64,000 nt of DNA. Origin: Actinobacteria bacterium IMCC25003. Its GTDB lineage: Bacteria > Actinomycetota > Actinomycetes > Nanopelagicales > Nanopelagicaceae. Below the pieces are notes generated by a model, which saw nothing but the letters and a program-made list of their open reading frames with translations, searched no databases and had not been told where the DNA came from. The DNA is taken from NCBI GenBank assembly GCA_002284855.1, contig CP015603.1, forward strand, positions 1,054,001-1,118,000, written 5' to 3'. How positions within the stretch are numbered: position 1 is the stretch's first letter; each line of letters opens with the position of its first letter. Made by a program: the position numbers and the translations under genes. This document shows positions 9,280 through 17,876 of this stretch, in pieces.

Positions 9280-10044
9280 CTACGCGTGGAGGTTGAGGAA
9301 GCCTTCGAGTTCGGCATAGAGGGTCGGACCTGCCGCCAGGGTGGTCATATAGGGAGCCTGACCATAGAGACCGAACTTCGCCCCGGCCTCAGTAGCAACC
9401 AATGAGGCGGCAGCCCAATCCCATTCCTTCAATCCATCTTCGAAGTAGGCATCGAGTGCGCCCATCGCAACAGAGCAGATATCGACGGCAGCTGCACCAT
9501 TGCGACGGATATCGCGGATTAACGGAAGCATGCGACCCACATTTTCAATCTGACGTGTGCGGTGTGAAACATCGTATTGAAATCCGGTGCCAATGAATGC
9601 GCGATTGAATTCGATGGGTTCGTTCACCTTGATTTTGCTGCCATTGAAGAAAGCGCCGCCTCCACGAGATGCCCACCATGTTGAATTAATTGTTGGCGCA
9701 GTGACAACGCCTACGACAGAACCATCTTTATCTTTGGCGGCAATTGAGACATTCCAGCCCGGAAGTCCATAGAAGTAATTGACTGTTCCATCGAGTGGAT
9801 CAATAACCCAGGTGATTCCAGATGTGCTTTCAATATCTGCACCTTCTTCACCAATCATTCCATCATCAGGGCGAGCTGCAAGAATTGATTGCACAATAAA
9901 AGATTCCGCCTTCTTATCCATCTGAGTGACGATATCGATGGCAGTCGACTTCTCTTCGATTTCAAAGGCTGGCGGACGGTCCATGAGGAGCGCGGCCGCC
10001 TCAGCGCCGACTTTCTTCGCAAGTTCGAGCAAATCCTCATGCAT
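9280..10044 (-). CDS. Inositol monophosphatase family protein
   Basis: 254-residue Mg-dependent phosphatase of the IMPase/SuhB family. The metal-binding motifs are GEEGADIE and WVIDPLDGTVNYFYGLPGWNV, with a C-terminal EWDWAAASLVATEAGA. Possible substrates are inositol-1-phosphate, histidinol phosphate (actinobacterial HisN-like) or other phosphomonoesters; sequence does not choose among them. Divergent from sepH across 61 bases. Confidence 0.9.
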   Translation of the reverse strand: MHEDLLELAKKVGAEAAALLMDRPPAFEIEEKSTAIDIVTQMDKKAESFIVQSILAARPDDGMIGEEGADIESTSGITWVIDPLDGTVNYFYGLPGWNVSIAAKDKDGSVVGVVTAPTINSTWWASRGGGAFFNGSKIKVNEPIEFNRAFIGTGFQYDVSHRTRQIENVGRMLPLIRDIRRNGAAAVDICSVAMGALDAYFEDGLKEWDWAAASLVATEAGAKFGLYGQAPYMTTLAAGPTLYAELEGFLNLHA

Positions 10045-10105
10045 ATATGAAGTCTAAAGGGTCTATCTCTCGTGAAATTACCACCCCATCGGTTATTCTC
10101 ACCCC

Positions 10106-10942
10106 ATGACCGAGCTTCGCTTAGATGGCAAGACTGACGATGGAAGCCATCTCTCGCTTATCGATACCGATGGGAATAATTATTCACTTCGTATTAGCGA
10201 CACTCTGCGCGCGACCGTCAATCAACCACGGCTCACATCAGTTCCAGCCAGCAATGCGGTTGAATCAATCTCTGTCAAAGAGATTCAGCGCAGACTTCGT
10301 GCGGGTGAAAGCTTCGAACAAATCGCTCGCGAAGGTCAGACAACAGTCGATAAGGTCGAACGCTTTTCTGGTCCCATCATGCAAGAGCGCGAATACATTC
10401 TTAATAACGCTCGCCAACTCGTCATGCGTAAAGATGCTCATCGCACCGACCTCACATTCGGCGATGTAGTTCTTGCCAAGCTTGCACCGCGTGGTGTCGA
10501 TGTCGATCAAATTTCTTGGAATACCTGGCGCCTCGCAGATGGCACATGGCATATCGAACTTCACTATCCAAATCGCGATGGCAATGGAATTGCTACCTGG
10601 AACTTCGATCTATCTCGTCGCGCACTCGATGCATCTGACGATAACGGCGCATGGCTCATCGATGAAGAAGCTCCTGCACGTGCAGCTGCACCAGCGATGA
10701 TCTACTCAGAGCCAACACATCCTTCTCGCTTAGAAGAGCCGAGGGTTGAACCAGAGATTGTTCGTATTGCAGATCTCTTAAATGCCCCTGAAGAAAAGGC
10801 AGAGACACCACGTCTTGCTGTTATCCGTGAAACTCCATCGGCTGCCGATTCTCAAGATGGAATTACTGCGCGAGCCAAGGTTCCGTCATGGGATGAAATC
10901 ATGTTTGGTCGCAAGGCAGAAGAAAGTAACGACGAAAATTAA
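10106..10942 (+). CDS. sepH: Septation protein SepH (DUF3071)
   Basis: 278 residues. The N-terminal DUF3071 domain (1 to about 170) has LRLDGKTDDGSHLSL at the start and a helix-turn-helix-like region VKEIQRRLRAGESFEQIARE near residues 80-105. The C-terminal part is low complexity. In Streptomyces SepH binds FtsZ and stimulates its assembly. It is found almost only in actinobacteria, so it is a useful phylum marker. A TATTCT box at 10094-10099 leaves 6 bases to the ATG (probable leaderless start). The 3' end overlaps the convergent phosphodiesterase by 4 bases. Confidence 0.9.
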   Translation: MTELRLDGKTDDGSHLSLIDTDGNNYSLRISDTLRATVNQPRLTSVPASNAVESISVKEIQRRLRAGESFEQIAREGQTTVDKVERFSGPIMQEREYILNNARQLVMRKDAHRTDLTFGDVVLAKLAPRGVDVDQISWNTWRLADGTWHIELHYPNRDGNGIATWNFDLSRRALDASDDNGAWLIDEEAPARAAAPAMIYSEPTHPSRLEEPRVEPEIVRIADLLNAPEEKAETPRLAVIRETPSAADSQDGITARAKVPSWDEIMFGRKAEESNDEN

Positions 10943-12039
10943 TTAACGCTGTGTCGCAAGAGCGGCACGGAACTTTCAATAACGCTATCGCCACCGTGGT
11001 GGCCAATCATCGCGCCCTCTTTATCTGCGCGCTCTGGATCAAGGAGCACAAGATTTCCTTGAGCAATCGCAATGACATCACCGGCTCGTTCTGCTGCATC
11101 GAGAGAAACGTTAGGACCAAAGAGCCCTGCTGTAATCGCGCTCTGGCGTGTGTGCATTGTGACCTTCGAGCCTATTGCGCTCTCCCACCGCGAGATCACT
11201 TCTTTCGCGGCGCTAGCGCTCTCTGTTGAAAGATAAAGGTGGCGCATGCGTGGTTCGCCTGCAATGACGGCGATATCAGTGAGGAGCTCATTCTCTTTTC
11301 CGAGAATCACCTTCTCTTCCACGTTAATCATTCCGTGATCGGCGGTAAGCCAGATACGTGTTCCCTTTGGTAATTTCTGCATGAGAGCCTTTACTAAATC
11401 ATCAACGCTCTTGAGCGCTGCAATCCACTTGTCAGATCCAACTCCATCAGAGTGGCCTGCTGAATCCACATCATTGACATAGAGATAGACAAAAGATGGA
11501 GATTTCTGCAGCGCTGCAACAGTTTCAGAGATGAGATCGGCTGAGACATTGGCGCCCTTGTAATTAGCCCCACGGAAAACAGCGCGTGTAAATCCCGTAT
11601 CTTCGTAACGTTTTGCAGCTACATGCGTTGTCGTAATTCCCTGTGCGCTGGCGCGTTCAAAGAGTGTGGGCACGGGTTGCCACATCACCGGATCAACGCG
11701 TTCATCCCACTTCAAAGAGTTGAGAACTCGTCCCCCGCTGCGCGGAACCTGCACGGTGTATCCCAACATTCCATGAGCGCCTGGCATCTCACCTGTCGTC
11801 AACGTCGCAAGGCTTGTTGCAGTTGTCGATGGGAATGATGTGGTGACAGTTCCATGCATCACCATGCGCGAAAGCGATGGAGCTACATCTGAATATTTAC
11901 TTAAGAGATCTGCGCCTAGGCCATCGACAAGAAAGACGAGTTCGCGGCCGCTAGGACTTTCGCCACAATTGATTGCATCATGCACGGTTGTTAAACCCAG
12001 ACTCGAGAAGATTGAGGGCATGATTTGCGATAAATGCAC
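10939..12039 (-). CDS. Alkaline-phosphatase-superfamily phosphodiesterase/nucleotide pyrophosphatase
   Basis: 366 residues. The first metal-binding aspartate is in FLVDGLGADLL. The nucleophile threonine lies in the TTSFPSTTATSLATL segment followed by GEMPGAHGMLGY. Further ligands are in VNDVDSAGHSDG and LTADHGMINV. These mark the type I phosphodiesterase/nucleotide pyrophosphatase group. No clear signal peptide is seen, so it is probably cytoplasmic. In actinobacteria this family commonly sits beside sepH. The exact substrate is unknown. Confidence 0.88.
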   Translation of the reverse strand: MHLSQIMPSIFSSLGLTTVHDAINCGESPSGRELVFLVDGLGADLLSKYSDVAPSLSRMVMHGTVTTSFPSTTATSLATLTTGEMPGAHGMLGYTVQVPRSGGRVLNSLKWDERVDPVMWQPVPTLFERASAQGITTTHVAAKRYEDTGFTRAVFRGANYKGANVSADLISETVAALQKSPSFVYLYVNDVDSAGHSDGVGSDKWIAALKSVDDLVKALMQKLPKGTRIWLTADHGMINVEEKVILGKENELLTDIAVIAGEPRMRHLYLSTESASAAKEVISRWESAIGSKVTMHTRQSAITAGLFGPNVSLDAAERAGDVIAIAQGNLVLLDPERADKEGAMIGHHGGDSVIESSVPLLRHSVN

Positions 12040-12071
12040 GGCACTATCTTCTCACGGGTATTGTTACCGCC

Positions 12072-12980
12072 ATGAACTCGTATGAATTCGTTCCATCTCC
12101 TGAAGTTGCTGCTGCACTCAAGGCAGGTAAGCCTGTCGTTGCTCTTGAATCAACGATTATTAGCCACGGATTACCCCGCCCATCAAATCTCGAAGTTGCG
12201 CGTGAGGTCGAGCAGATTGTTCGCGATCACGGTGCAACGCCTGCAACAATCGCAATTCTCGATGGAAAGGTCTGCATCGGCCTTACCGATGATCAGCTAA
12301 TTGCTATCGCTAACCGTGATGACATCGCAAAGGCATCAAGTCGCGATCTTGCAATCATCGCTGCCACTGGAAAGTCTGCGGCAACCACAGTTGCAGCAAC
12401 TGCCCATCTTGCGGTTCTTGCCGGCATCCATATCTTTGCAACAGGCGGCCTTGGTGGAGTACATCGTGGTGCCAATGAATCTTTCGATGAATCTGCAGAT
12501 CTCACTGCACTCTCTGATTTGGATATCACCGTCGTCTGCGCAGGCGTGAAATCAATTCTCGATGTTGCAGCGACTCTGGAACGCCTTGAGACCCTTGCCA
12601 TCGGTCTTGTTGGTTTTAAGACAACCCACTTCCCTGGCTTCTACCTCACTGATTCTGGTTACACACTCGAGCACCAGGTCAATAGCGCAGATGAAATTGC
12701 GGCAATCATCCATGCACGTCACTCATTAAAGACTGATATCCACGCTCTCGTTGTTGCCAATCCGGTAATCAAAGAGATGGACCGTGTTCGTCATGATGAA
12801 ATCTTGAAGAGCGGACTCGAAGGTGCTGCCAAGAATGGAATCATTGGTAAGGCAGTCACGCCTTTCCTTCTCGAGCATTTCCACACCGCATCTGAAGGCG
12901 AATCGCTCAAAGTAAATATCGAGATCATTAAGTCGAACTCAGCTCTTGCTGCAGATATCGCAGTAGCGGTCGCCAAGTAA
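12072..12980 (+). CDS. psuG: Pseudouridine-5'-phosphate glycosidase
   Basis: Splits pseudouridine-5'-phosphate into uracil and ribose-5-phosphate. 302 residues, full length for the IndA/PsuG family. Conserved segments are ALESTIISHGLPRPSN at the N-terminus, ATIAILDGK, FATGGLGGVHRGA and a central VVCAGVKSILD. A TATTGT box at 12059-12064 leaves 7 bases to the ATG. A sugar kinase follows 4 bases later, matching the usual psuG-psuK pair for recycling pseudouridine from RNA turnover. Confidence 0.94.
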   Translation: MNSYEFVPSPEVAAALKAGKPVVALESTIISHGLPRPSNLEVAREVEQIVRDHGATPATIAILDGKVCIGLTDDQLIAIANRDDIAKASSRDLAIIAATGKSAATTVAATAHLAVLAGIHIFATGGLGGVHRGANESFDESADLTALSDLDITVVCAGVKSILDVAATLERLETLAIGLVGFKTTHFPGFYLTDSGYTLEHQVNSADEIAAIIHARHSLKTDIHALVVANPVIKEMDRVRHDEILKSGLEGAAKNGIIGKAVTPFLLEHFHTASEGESLKVNIEIIKSNSALAADIAVAVAK

Positions 12981-12984
12981 GTCG

Positions 12985-13890
12985 ATGACTGCCAACATTC
13001 TTTGCATTGGCGATGTCATGCTCGATGTTGTCACAAAAATTGCAGTGCTCCCTTCACAGATAAATTACGGTAGCGATACGCCTGCATCAATTTCTACCCA
13101 TGGCGGTGGAGCTGCAGGAAATGTAGCTGCCTGGCTTACCCAGGCAAGTGCGCAATCAACGATTGTTGGCCATGTCGGAAATGATGCTGCTGGCTCTGCC
13201 CTTGTCAGCGAATTCGATGCGCTCGGTGTGCGCCACAATAATCTGGTTATTGAAAATGGCCATTCAGGTGTGGTTGTAGTTCTGGTCGATCCCACAGGCG
13301 AACGCACAATGTTTCCTGACAATGGCGCTAACTCTGGCCTTCATATCGGCGATCTACCTGAACTCGACGGCTACGACGCCGTATATATCTCTGGATACTC
13401 GCCTCTTGATCCTCTCTCCCTTCCTGGCATTAAAGAGATGATCACAAAGATTCGTGCATCCAATATTCCTATCTATTTTGATCCAGCATCAGTCGGTGGA
13501 ATGAGAGAAGTTGCTATTGAGGAAGTGAAATCATGGCTTCCGCTGATGAATGTTCTCCTTCTCAATGAAGAGGAAGCTATCTACCTTTCCGGAGCAAGCG
13601 ATATTGAGATTGCACTCGATATTCTTCTTGAACAGTGCCAGACCGTCGTGATTAAACGCGGATCACATGGCGCCATTGGAAAATCTCGAGGCGGCCAATC
13701 AATCTCGATTCCAGCACTTCCTACAACAGTTGCCGATACAACGGGGGCTGGAGATTCATTTGCTGCTGGATTTATTTCACATTTTGCGATTCATAAGGAC
13801 CTTCATCGAGCTTTAATGGCTGGCGCCGAGATTGCAGCCCAATGTGTGGCAATCGTTGGGGCAAGACCGCGTGTAGGTACCAAGATTTAG
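12985..13890 (+). CDS. PfkB-family carbohydrate kinase, probable pseudouridine kinase
   Basis: 301-residue ribokinase-family kinase. The N-terminal motif is [15 protein letters not shown] and the C-terminal catalytic motif is [13 protein letters not shown], with the base aspartate in GAGD. It lies 4 bases downstream of psuG, so phosphorylation of pseudouridine (PsuK role) is likely from context. The sequence alone also fits ribokinase or other PfkB members. Confidence 0.8.
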   Translation: MTANILCIGDVMLDVVTKIAVLPSQINYGSDTPASISTHGGGAAGNVAAWLTQASAQSTIVGHVGNDAAGSALVSEFDALGVRHNNLVIENGHSGVVVVLVDPTGERTMFPDNGANSGLHIGDLPELDGYDAVYISGYSPLDPLSLPGIKEMITKIRASNIPIYFDPASVGGMREVAIEEVKSWLPLMNVLLLNEEEAIYLSGASDIEIALDILLEQCQTVVIKRGSHGAIGKSRGGQSISIPALPTTVADTTGAGDSFAAGFISHFAIHKDLHRALMAGAEIAAQCVAIVGARPRVGTKI

Positions 13891-13916
13891 CACCTTCGCT
13901 TGGCAGAATACGCGCC

Positions 13917-15443
13917 ATGGCAACGAAGAAGGCAGCAGCACCAAAGAAGTCAGCGAAGGTCGTCGGACCTAAGCCAGGAGAATTTCCTGGCAAGATCGTT
14001 GATATCGATGTCTCTTCAGAAATGTCGGAATCATTTCTTGAGTATGCATACTCTGTAATTTATTCACGCGCTCTTCCCGATGCGCGTGATGGACTCAAGC
14101 CTGTACACCGCCGCATCCTTCATCAGATGAGCGATATGGGTCTTCGCCCTGAACGTGGCCATGTAAAGAGCGCACGTGTAGTTGGTGAAGTGATGGGTAA
14201 GTTGCACCCTCACGGAGACTCAGCAATTTACGATGCGCTCGTTCGTATGGCGCAATCTTTCTCAATGCAGATTCCACTCATTGATGGCCACGGAAACTTT
14301 GGCTCACTCGATGCTGGTCCTGCTGCAATGCGTTACACCGAAGCGCGTCTTGCCTCTGCTGCGATGTCGATGGTTGCAGAAGCTGATGAAAATACAGTCG
14401 ACTTCGGCCCTAACTACGACGGACAGCTTTCTGAGCCACTCGTACTTCCTGCGGCATTTCCTAACCTTCTGGTCAATGGCGGTTCAGGTATCGCCGTCGG
14501 TATGGCGACCAACATGGCTCCCCACAACCTCGGCGAAGTTATCGCCGCAACAAAGTTTCTGATTGATAACCCTAAGGCGACTCTCAATCAGTTGATGAAG
14601 CATGTGCCGGCTCCAGATTTCCCCACAGGTGGAGAAATCGTTGGACTCGAAGGTGTTCGTGAAGCCTACGCAACAGGTAAGGGCTCCTTTAAAGTCCGCG
14701 CCTCTGTTGAAATTAGCAAAGTCACTTCACGCAAGATGGGCATCATCATCAAGGAGCTCCCATTTAATATCGGTCCAGAAAAAATTGTTGAACGTATCGC
14801 TGACCTTGCTAAGGCAAAGAAGATTCAGGGAATCTCCGACATCGTCGATCTCACCGATGGTCAGACAGGTACCAACGTCGTTATCGAACTTAAGAACGGT
14901 TTTGAACCAGAAGATGTTCTCGAAAAGCTCTTCAAGCTCACTCCAATGGAAGATGCCTTTGCAATTAACGCTGTAGCGCTCGTCAAGGGCAAGCCACAAA
15001 CACTTGGCCTCAAAGAACTTTTACAGGTATTTATCGATCACCGCATCGAAGTTGTGCGTCGCCGCTCAGAGTTCCGTAAAGCAAAAGCTGAAGATCGCCT
15101 CTCACTCGTTGATGGATTGCTCAAAGCAATTATCGATATCGATAAAGTCATCAAAATTATTCGCGGTAGCGATGATGCAGCCGCTGCAAAAGAGAAGCTC
15201 ATCAAGGACTTCAAGCTCAATGATGAACAAGCTACCTATATCTTAGATATGCCACTTCGCCGTCTGACAAAGATGAGCAAGCTCGAACTCGAAACAGAGT
15301 CAAAAGAGCTCAAGGCAATCATCGCCGCTCTTACTACTTTGTTAAAGAATGAGGATGCAATCCGCAAGCAAGTTTCTGATGAACTTACTGCTGTCGGTAA
15401 ATCATTCGCAGTTCCTCGCCGAACTCGTATCGGCGCTGAATAG
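13917..15443 (+). CDS. parC: DNA topoisomerase IV subunit A lacking the C-terminal domain
   Basis: 508 residues. It opens with a Lys/Ala-rich stretch, then the winged-helix DNA-cleavage domain with [10 protein letters not shown] (97-106, quinolone-resistance region with Ser102 and Asp106 intact). The catalytic tyrosine is Y140 in AMRYTEARL. The tower and coiled-coil follow. It stops right after the coiled-coil at PRRTRIGAE, whereas usual ParC/GyrA proteins of 750-850 residues carry a beta-pinwheel domain there. No remnant of that domain lies downstream, because a convergent gene ends 10 bases later. The start at 13917 is preferred over an upstream in-frame ATG at 13842 that lies inside the kinase gene. 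Confidence 0.92.
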   Translation: MATKKAAAPKKSAKVVGPKPGEFPGKIVDIDVSSEMSESFLEYAYSVIYSRALPDARDGLKPVHRRILHQMSDMGLRPERGHVKSARVVGEVMGKLHPHGDSAIYDALVRMAQSFSMQIPLIDGHGNFGSLDAGPAAMRYTEARLASAAMSMVAEADENTVDFGPNYDGQLSEPLVLPAAFPNLLVNGGSGIAVGMATNMAPHNLGEVIAATKFLIDNPKATLNQLMKHVPAPDFPTGGEIVGLEGVREAYATGKGSFKVRASVEISKVTSRKMGIIIKELPFNIGPEKIVERIADLAKAKKIQGISDIVDLTDGQTGTNVVIELKNGFEPEDVLEKLFKLTPMEDAFAINAVALVKGKPQTLGLKELLQVFIDHRIEVVRRRSEFRKAKAEDRLSLVDGLLKAIIDIDKVIKIIRGSDDAAAAKEKLIKDFKLNDEQATYILDMPLRRLTKMSKLELETESKELKAIIAALTTLLKNEDAIRKQVSDELTAVGKSFAVPRRTRIGAE

Positions 15444-15452
15444 TCAAAATAG

Positions 15453-16208
15453 TTACTTCGGCAGTAACACTGCCGTTCCCTTTTCGTGGAGTAGAAATTC
15501 AAGAGTGTGGCTGGGCAGAGCTTTTGCGAATTCTTGGGCCATATCTCTCTCACCATCTCGACCTGCATCATCAATCACAATAACTGCGCGAGGGCTTAAC
15601 TTTGCAATGCACTCAGCGATTGCTGGGTAGCGAGCCTTCGGATTCTTTGATCCTGGAGGACCATCGATAAAGAGAAGATCGATATTGGATACATCGTGAA
15701 GTTGCGAAAGTTCATACCAATCAACCCCAGAAGAATGAGGAGTAAGCGGAGCAACTCGGATCTCAACATTGGAAATCCCATGAGATGCCAGCAACTTCTG
15801 AGTCTTCTCGGCATATTCAGGTGAATTGTCGATACTGATGACAGTAGCTTGCGGAGCGCTCTTTGCCAGTACGAGCGTTGACATTCCTGACCCAAGATCA
15901 AGGATTCGCGATGGCTTTGCACTCTTCGCAAGATCCAGGAGTGTCAAAAGTACATCAGGAGATGCAGCCCAACTGCGGGTCGCTGGAATGGGAGCGCTGA
16001 GATCAAGCAATCTGATGAGTTGGGCGTAAAACTCGCTTTGACGGTAATTCTCTCGAGAAGCTTCGCGCTGAGATTTAGCAATGCGACGTACATCTCTTTC
16101 AGGTGAAGCCAATTTAACGAGGCTTCCATTCATGCGTCGCATTAATCTAATTTGATAGCTCACTGCAATGAGAATCAAAGTTGAAACGACTGTTAGATAC
16201 GCGGTCAT
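15453..16208 (-). CDS. Membrane-anchored class I SAM-dependent methyltransferase
   Basis: 251 residues. A single N-terminal membrane helix (about 3-20, YLTVVSTLILIAVSYQI) is followed by a Rossmann methyltransferase domain. Motif I is ILDLGSGMSTLVLA, the acidic motif is VISIDNS, and DLLFIDGPPG resembles O-methyltransferases. The substrate is unknown. The start at 16208 is chosen because TAGACT (16216-16221) lies 7 bases upstream; an in-frame ATG at 16265 would abut the divergent ABC-F gene. A perfect inverted repeat sits in the shared promoter region. Confidence 0.78.
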   Translation of the reverse strand: MTAYLTVVSTLILIAVSYQIRLMRRMNGSLVKLASPERDVRRIAKSQREASRENYRQSEFYAQLIRLLDLSAPIPATRSWAASPDVLLTLLDLAKSAKPSRILDLGSGMSTLVLAKSAPQATVISIDNSPEYAEKTQKLLASHGISNVEIRVAPLTPHSSGVDWYELSQLHDVSNIDLLFIDGPPGSKNPKARYPAIAECIAKLSPRAVIVIDDAGRDGERDMAQEFAKALPSHTLEFLLHEKGTAVLLPK

Positions 16209-16224
16209 GGCATTGAGTCTAGAG

Positions 16225-16241
16225 CGATTACAAGGTAATCG
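16225..16241. promoter_or_regulatory. Perfect inverted repeat between divergent methyltransferase and ABC-F genes
   Basis: CGATTAC-AAG-GTAATCG is a 7-bp perfect inverted repeat with a 3-base spacer. It lies immediately upstream of the methyltransferase -10 box (16216-16221) and 25 bases before the ABC-F start. The position fits an operator acting on both genes. The binding protein is unknown. Confidence 0.5.
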
Positions 16242-16265
16242 GAATACTGTGGGAAGATACGCCAA

Positions 16266-17864
16266 ATGATTGCCACTACCGCTCTTGAACTCCGTGCCGG
16301 AGCGCGCCTCTTAGTATCTGGCGTCAATGTGCGCATCAACCATGGCGATCGCATCGGTTTCGTTGGCCGTAACGGCGCTGGTAAATCAACTCTTGCAAAA
16401 GTCCTCGCAGGTGAAAACCTCCCTGCGGGTGGCGGCGTTCAACGCACAGGAAAGATCGGATATCTCCCCCAAGATCCACGCACTGGCGAAGACCAAGGAA
16501 CTGCTTTAGATCGCATTCTCTCTGCGCGCGACCTTGATCAAATTGCAGCCCGAATGACACAGGTAGAACAAGAGATGGCTACTACAGAAGGTGCCGAACT
16601 CGAAAAAGCTTTAGATCGCTACACACGCGTTGATGCTGAGTTCAATGCAGCAGGTGGATATGCAGCAACTGCTGAAGCAGAAGCGATTGCGACATCCCTT
16701 GGAGTCTCTGAAGCTGTCTTTAATAACCAGCTCGAAACTCTTTCAGGTGGTCAGCGCCGTCGTATCGAGCTTGCCCGCATCCTCTTTTCTGGTGCTGAAA
16801 CACTTCTGCTCGATGAGCCTACAAACCACCTTGATGCTGACTCGATCATCTGGCTTCGTAACTACCTCATCAACTACTCGGGTGGATTGGTCATCATCTC
16901 CCACGATGTGAACTTGATTGAAACTGTCGTTAATAAGGTCTTCTACATCGACGGCAACCGCAACGTCATCGATGTCTACAACATGGGTTGGAAGCAGTAC
17001 CTCTTGCAGCGCGAACAAGATGAACATCGCCGCAAGAAAGAGCGCGCCAACGCTGAGAAGAAAGCTGAAATCTTGCAGAAGCAAGGCGAGAAGATGCGCG
17101 CAAAGGCTTCTAAGGCAACGGCTGCTCAAGGAATGTTGCGTCGCGCTGAGAAGCTCCGCTCATCTCTTGAAGATGTCCGCGTCAGCGATAAAGTCGCAAA
17201 GCTCCGTTTTCCTACGCCAGCTCCTTGTGGCAAGACTCCCCTATCCGGTGAAGAGCTCTCCAAGAACTATGGCTCTCTTGAAATCTTTACCGACGTCTCT
17301 TGCGTTATCGATAAGGGTTCACGCGTTGTTATCTTGGGTCTGAACGGTGCCGGAAAGACAACGCTTCTTAAGATTCTCGCTAATCAACTCGAATCCGATA
17401 CCGGAAAAGTTGAACATGGCCATGGCCTCAAGCTCGGTTACTACGCCCAGGAACATGAAATGCTCGACTTCGAGCGCACCATTCTTGAAAATATGATGTC
17501 GTCAAAAGATGATCTTCGCGAACCAGAAGCTCGTAACGTCTTGGGTTCGTTCCTCTTCGTCGGCGATGATGTTCACAAGCCGGTCAAGGTGCTCTCAGGT
17601 GGAGAGAGAACTCGCTTAGCGCTTGCCACCTTGGTTGTATCTGCCGCAAATGTTCTGCTTCTCGATGAGCCCACAAACAACTTAGATCCAGCTTCTCGTG
17701 AAGAAATCCTTGGCGCACTTGGTGAATACCAAGGCGCAGTCATCATGGTTTCTCACGATGAAGGTGCCGTGCAGGCTCTTAAGCCAGAGCGAGTGATTTT
17801 GTTGCCCGATGGCGATGAAGATATCTGGAAAGACGAGTACTTCGACTTAGTTTCGATCGATTAA
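16266..17864 (+). CDS. ABC-F family ATP-binding protein
   Basis: 532 residues with two ABC domains and no membrane segments, the layout of ABC-F translation factors. Walker A motifs are GRNGAGKST (near 36-44) and GLNGAGKTT. Signatures are LSGGQRRRIELAR and LSGGERTRLALA, and Walker B occurs in LLLDEPTNHLD and LLLDEPTNNLD. The charged interdomain linker (QREQDEHRRKKERANAEKK region) matches the P-site tRNA-interaction motif of EttA-like proteins. A role in translation or ribosome protection is likely; the subfamily is not determined. Confidence 0.9.
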   Translation: MIATTALELRAGARLLVSGVNVRINHGDRIGFVGRNGAGKSTLAKVLAGENLPAGGGVQRTGKIGYLPQDPRTGEDQGTALDRILSARDLDQIAARMTQVEQEMATTEGAELEKALDRYTRVDAEFNAAGGYAATAEAEAIATSLGVSEAVFNNQLETLSGGQRRRIELARILFSGAETLLLDEPTNHLDADSIIWLRNYLINYSGGLVIISHDVNLIETVVNKVFYIDGNRNVIDVYNMGWKQYLLQREQDEHRRKKERANAEKKAEILQKQGEKMRAKASKATAAQGMLRRAEKLRSSLEDVRVSDKVAKLRFPTPAPCGKTPLSGEELSKNYGSLEIFTDVSCVIDKGSRVVILGLNGAGKTTLLKILANQLESDTGKVEHGHGLKLGYYAQEHEMLDFERTILENMMSSKDDLREPEARNVLGSFLFVGDDVHKPVKVLSGGERTRLALATLVVSAANVLLLDEPTNNLDPASREEILGALGEYQGAVIMVSHDEGAVQALKPERVILLPDGDEDIWKDEYFDLVSID

Positions 17865-17876
17865 GAAAAGTAAGTC

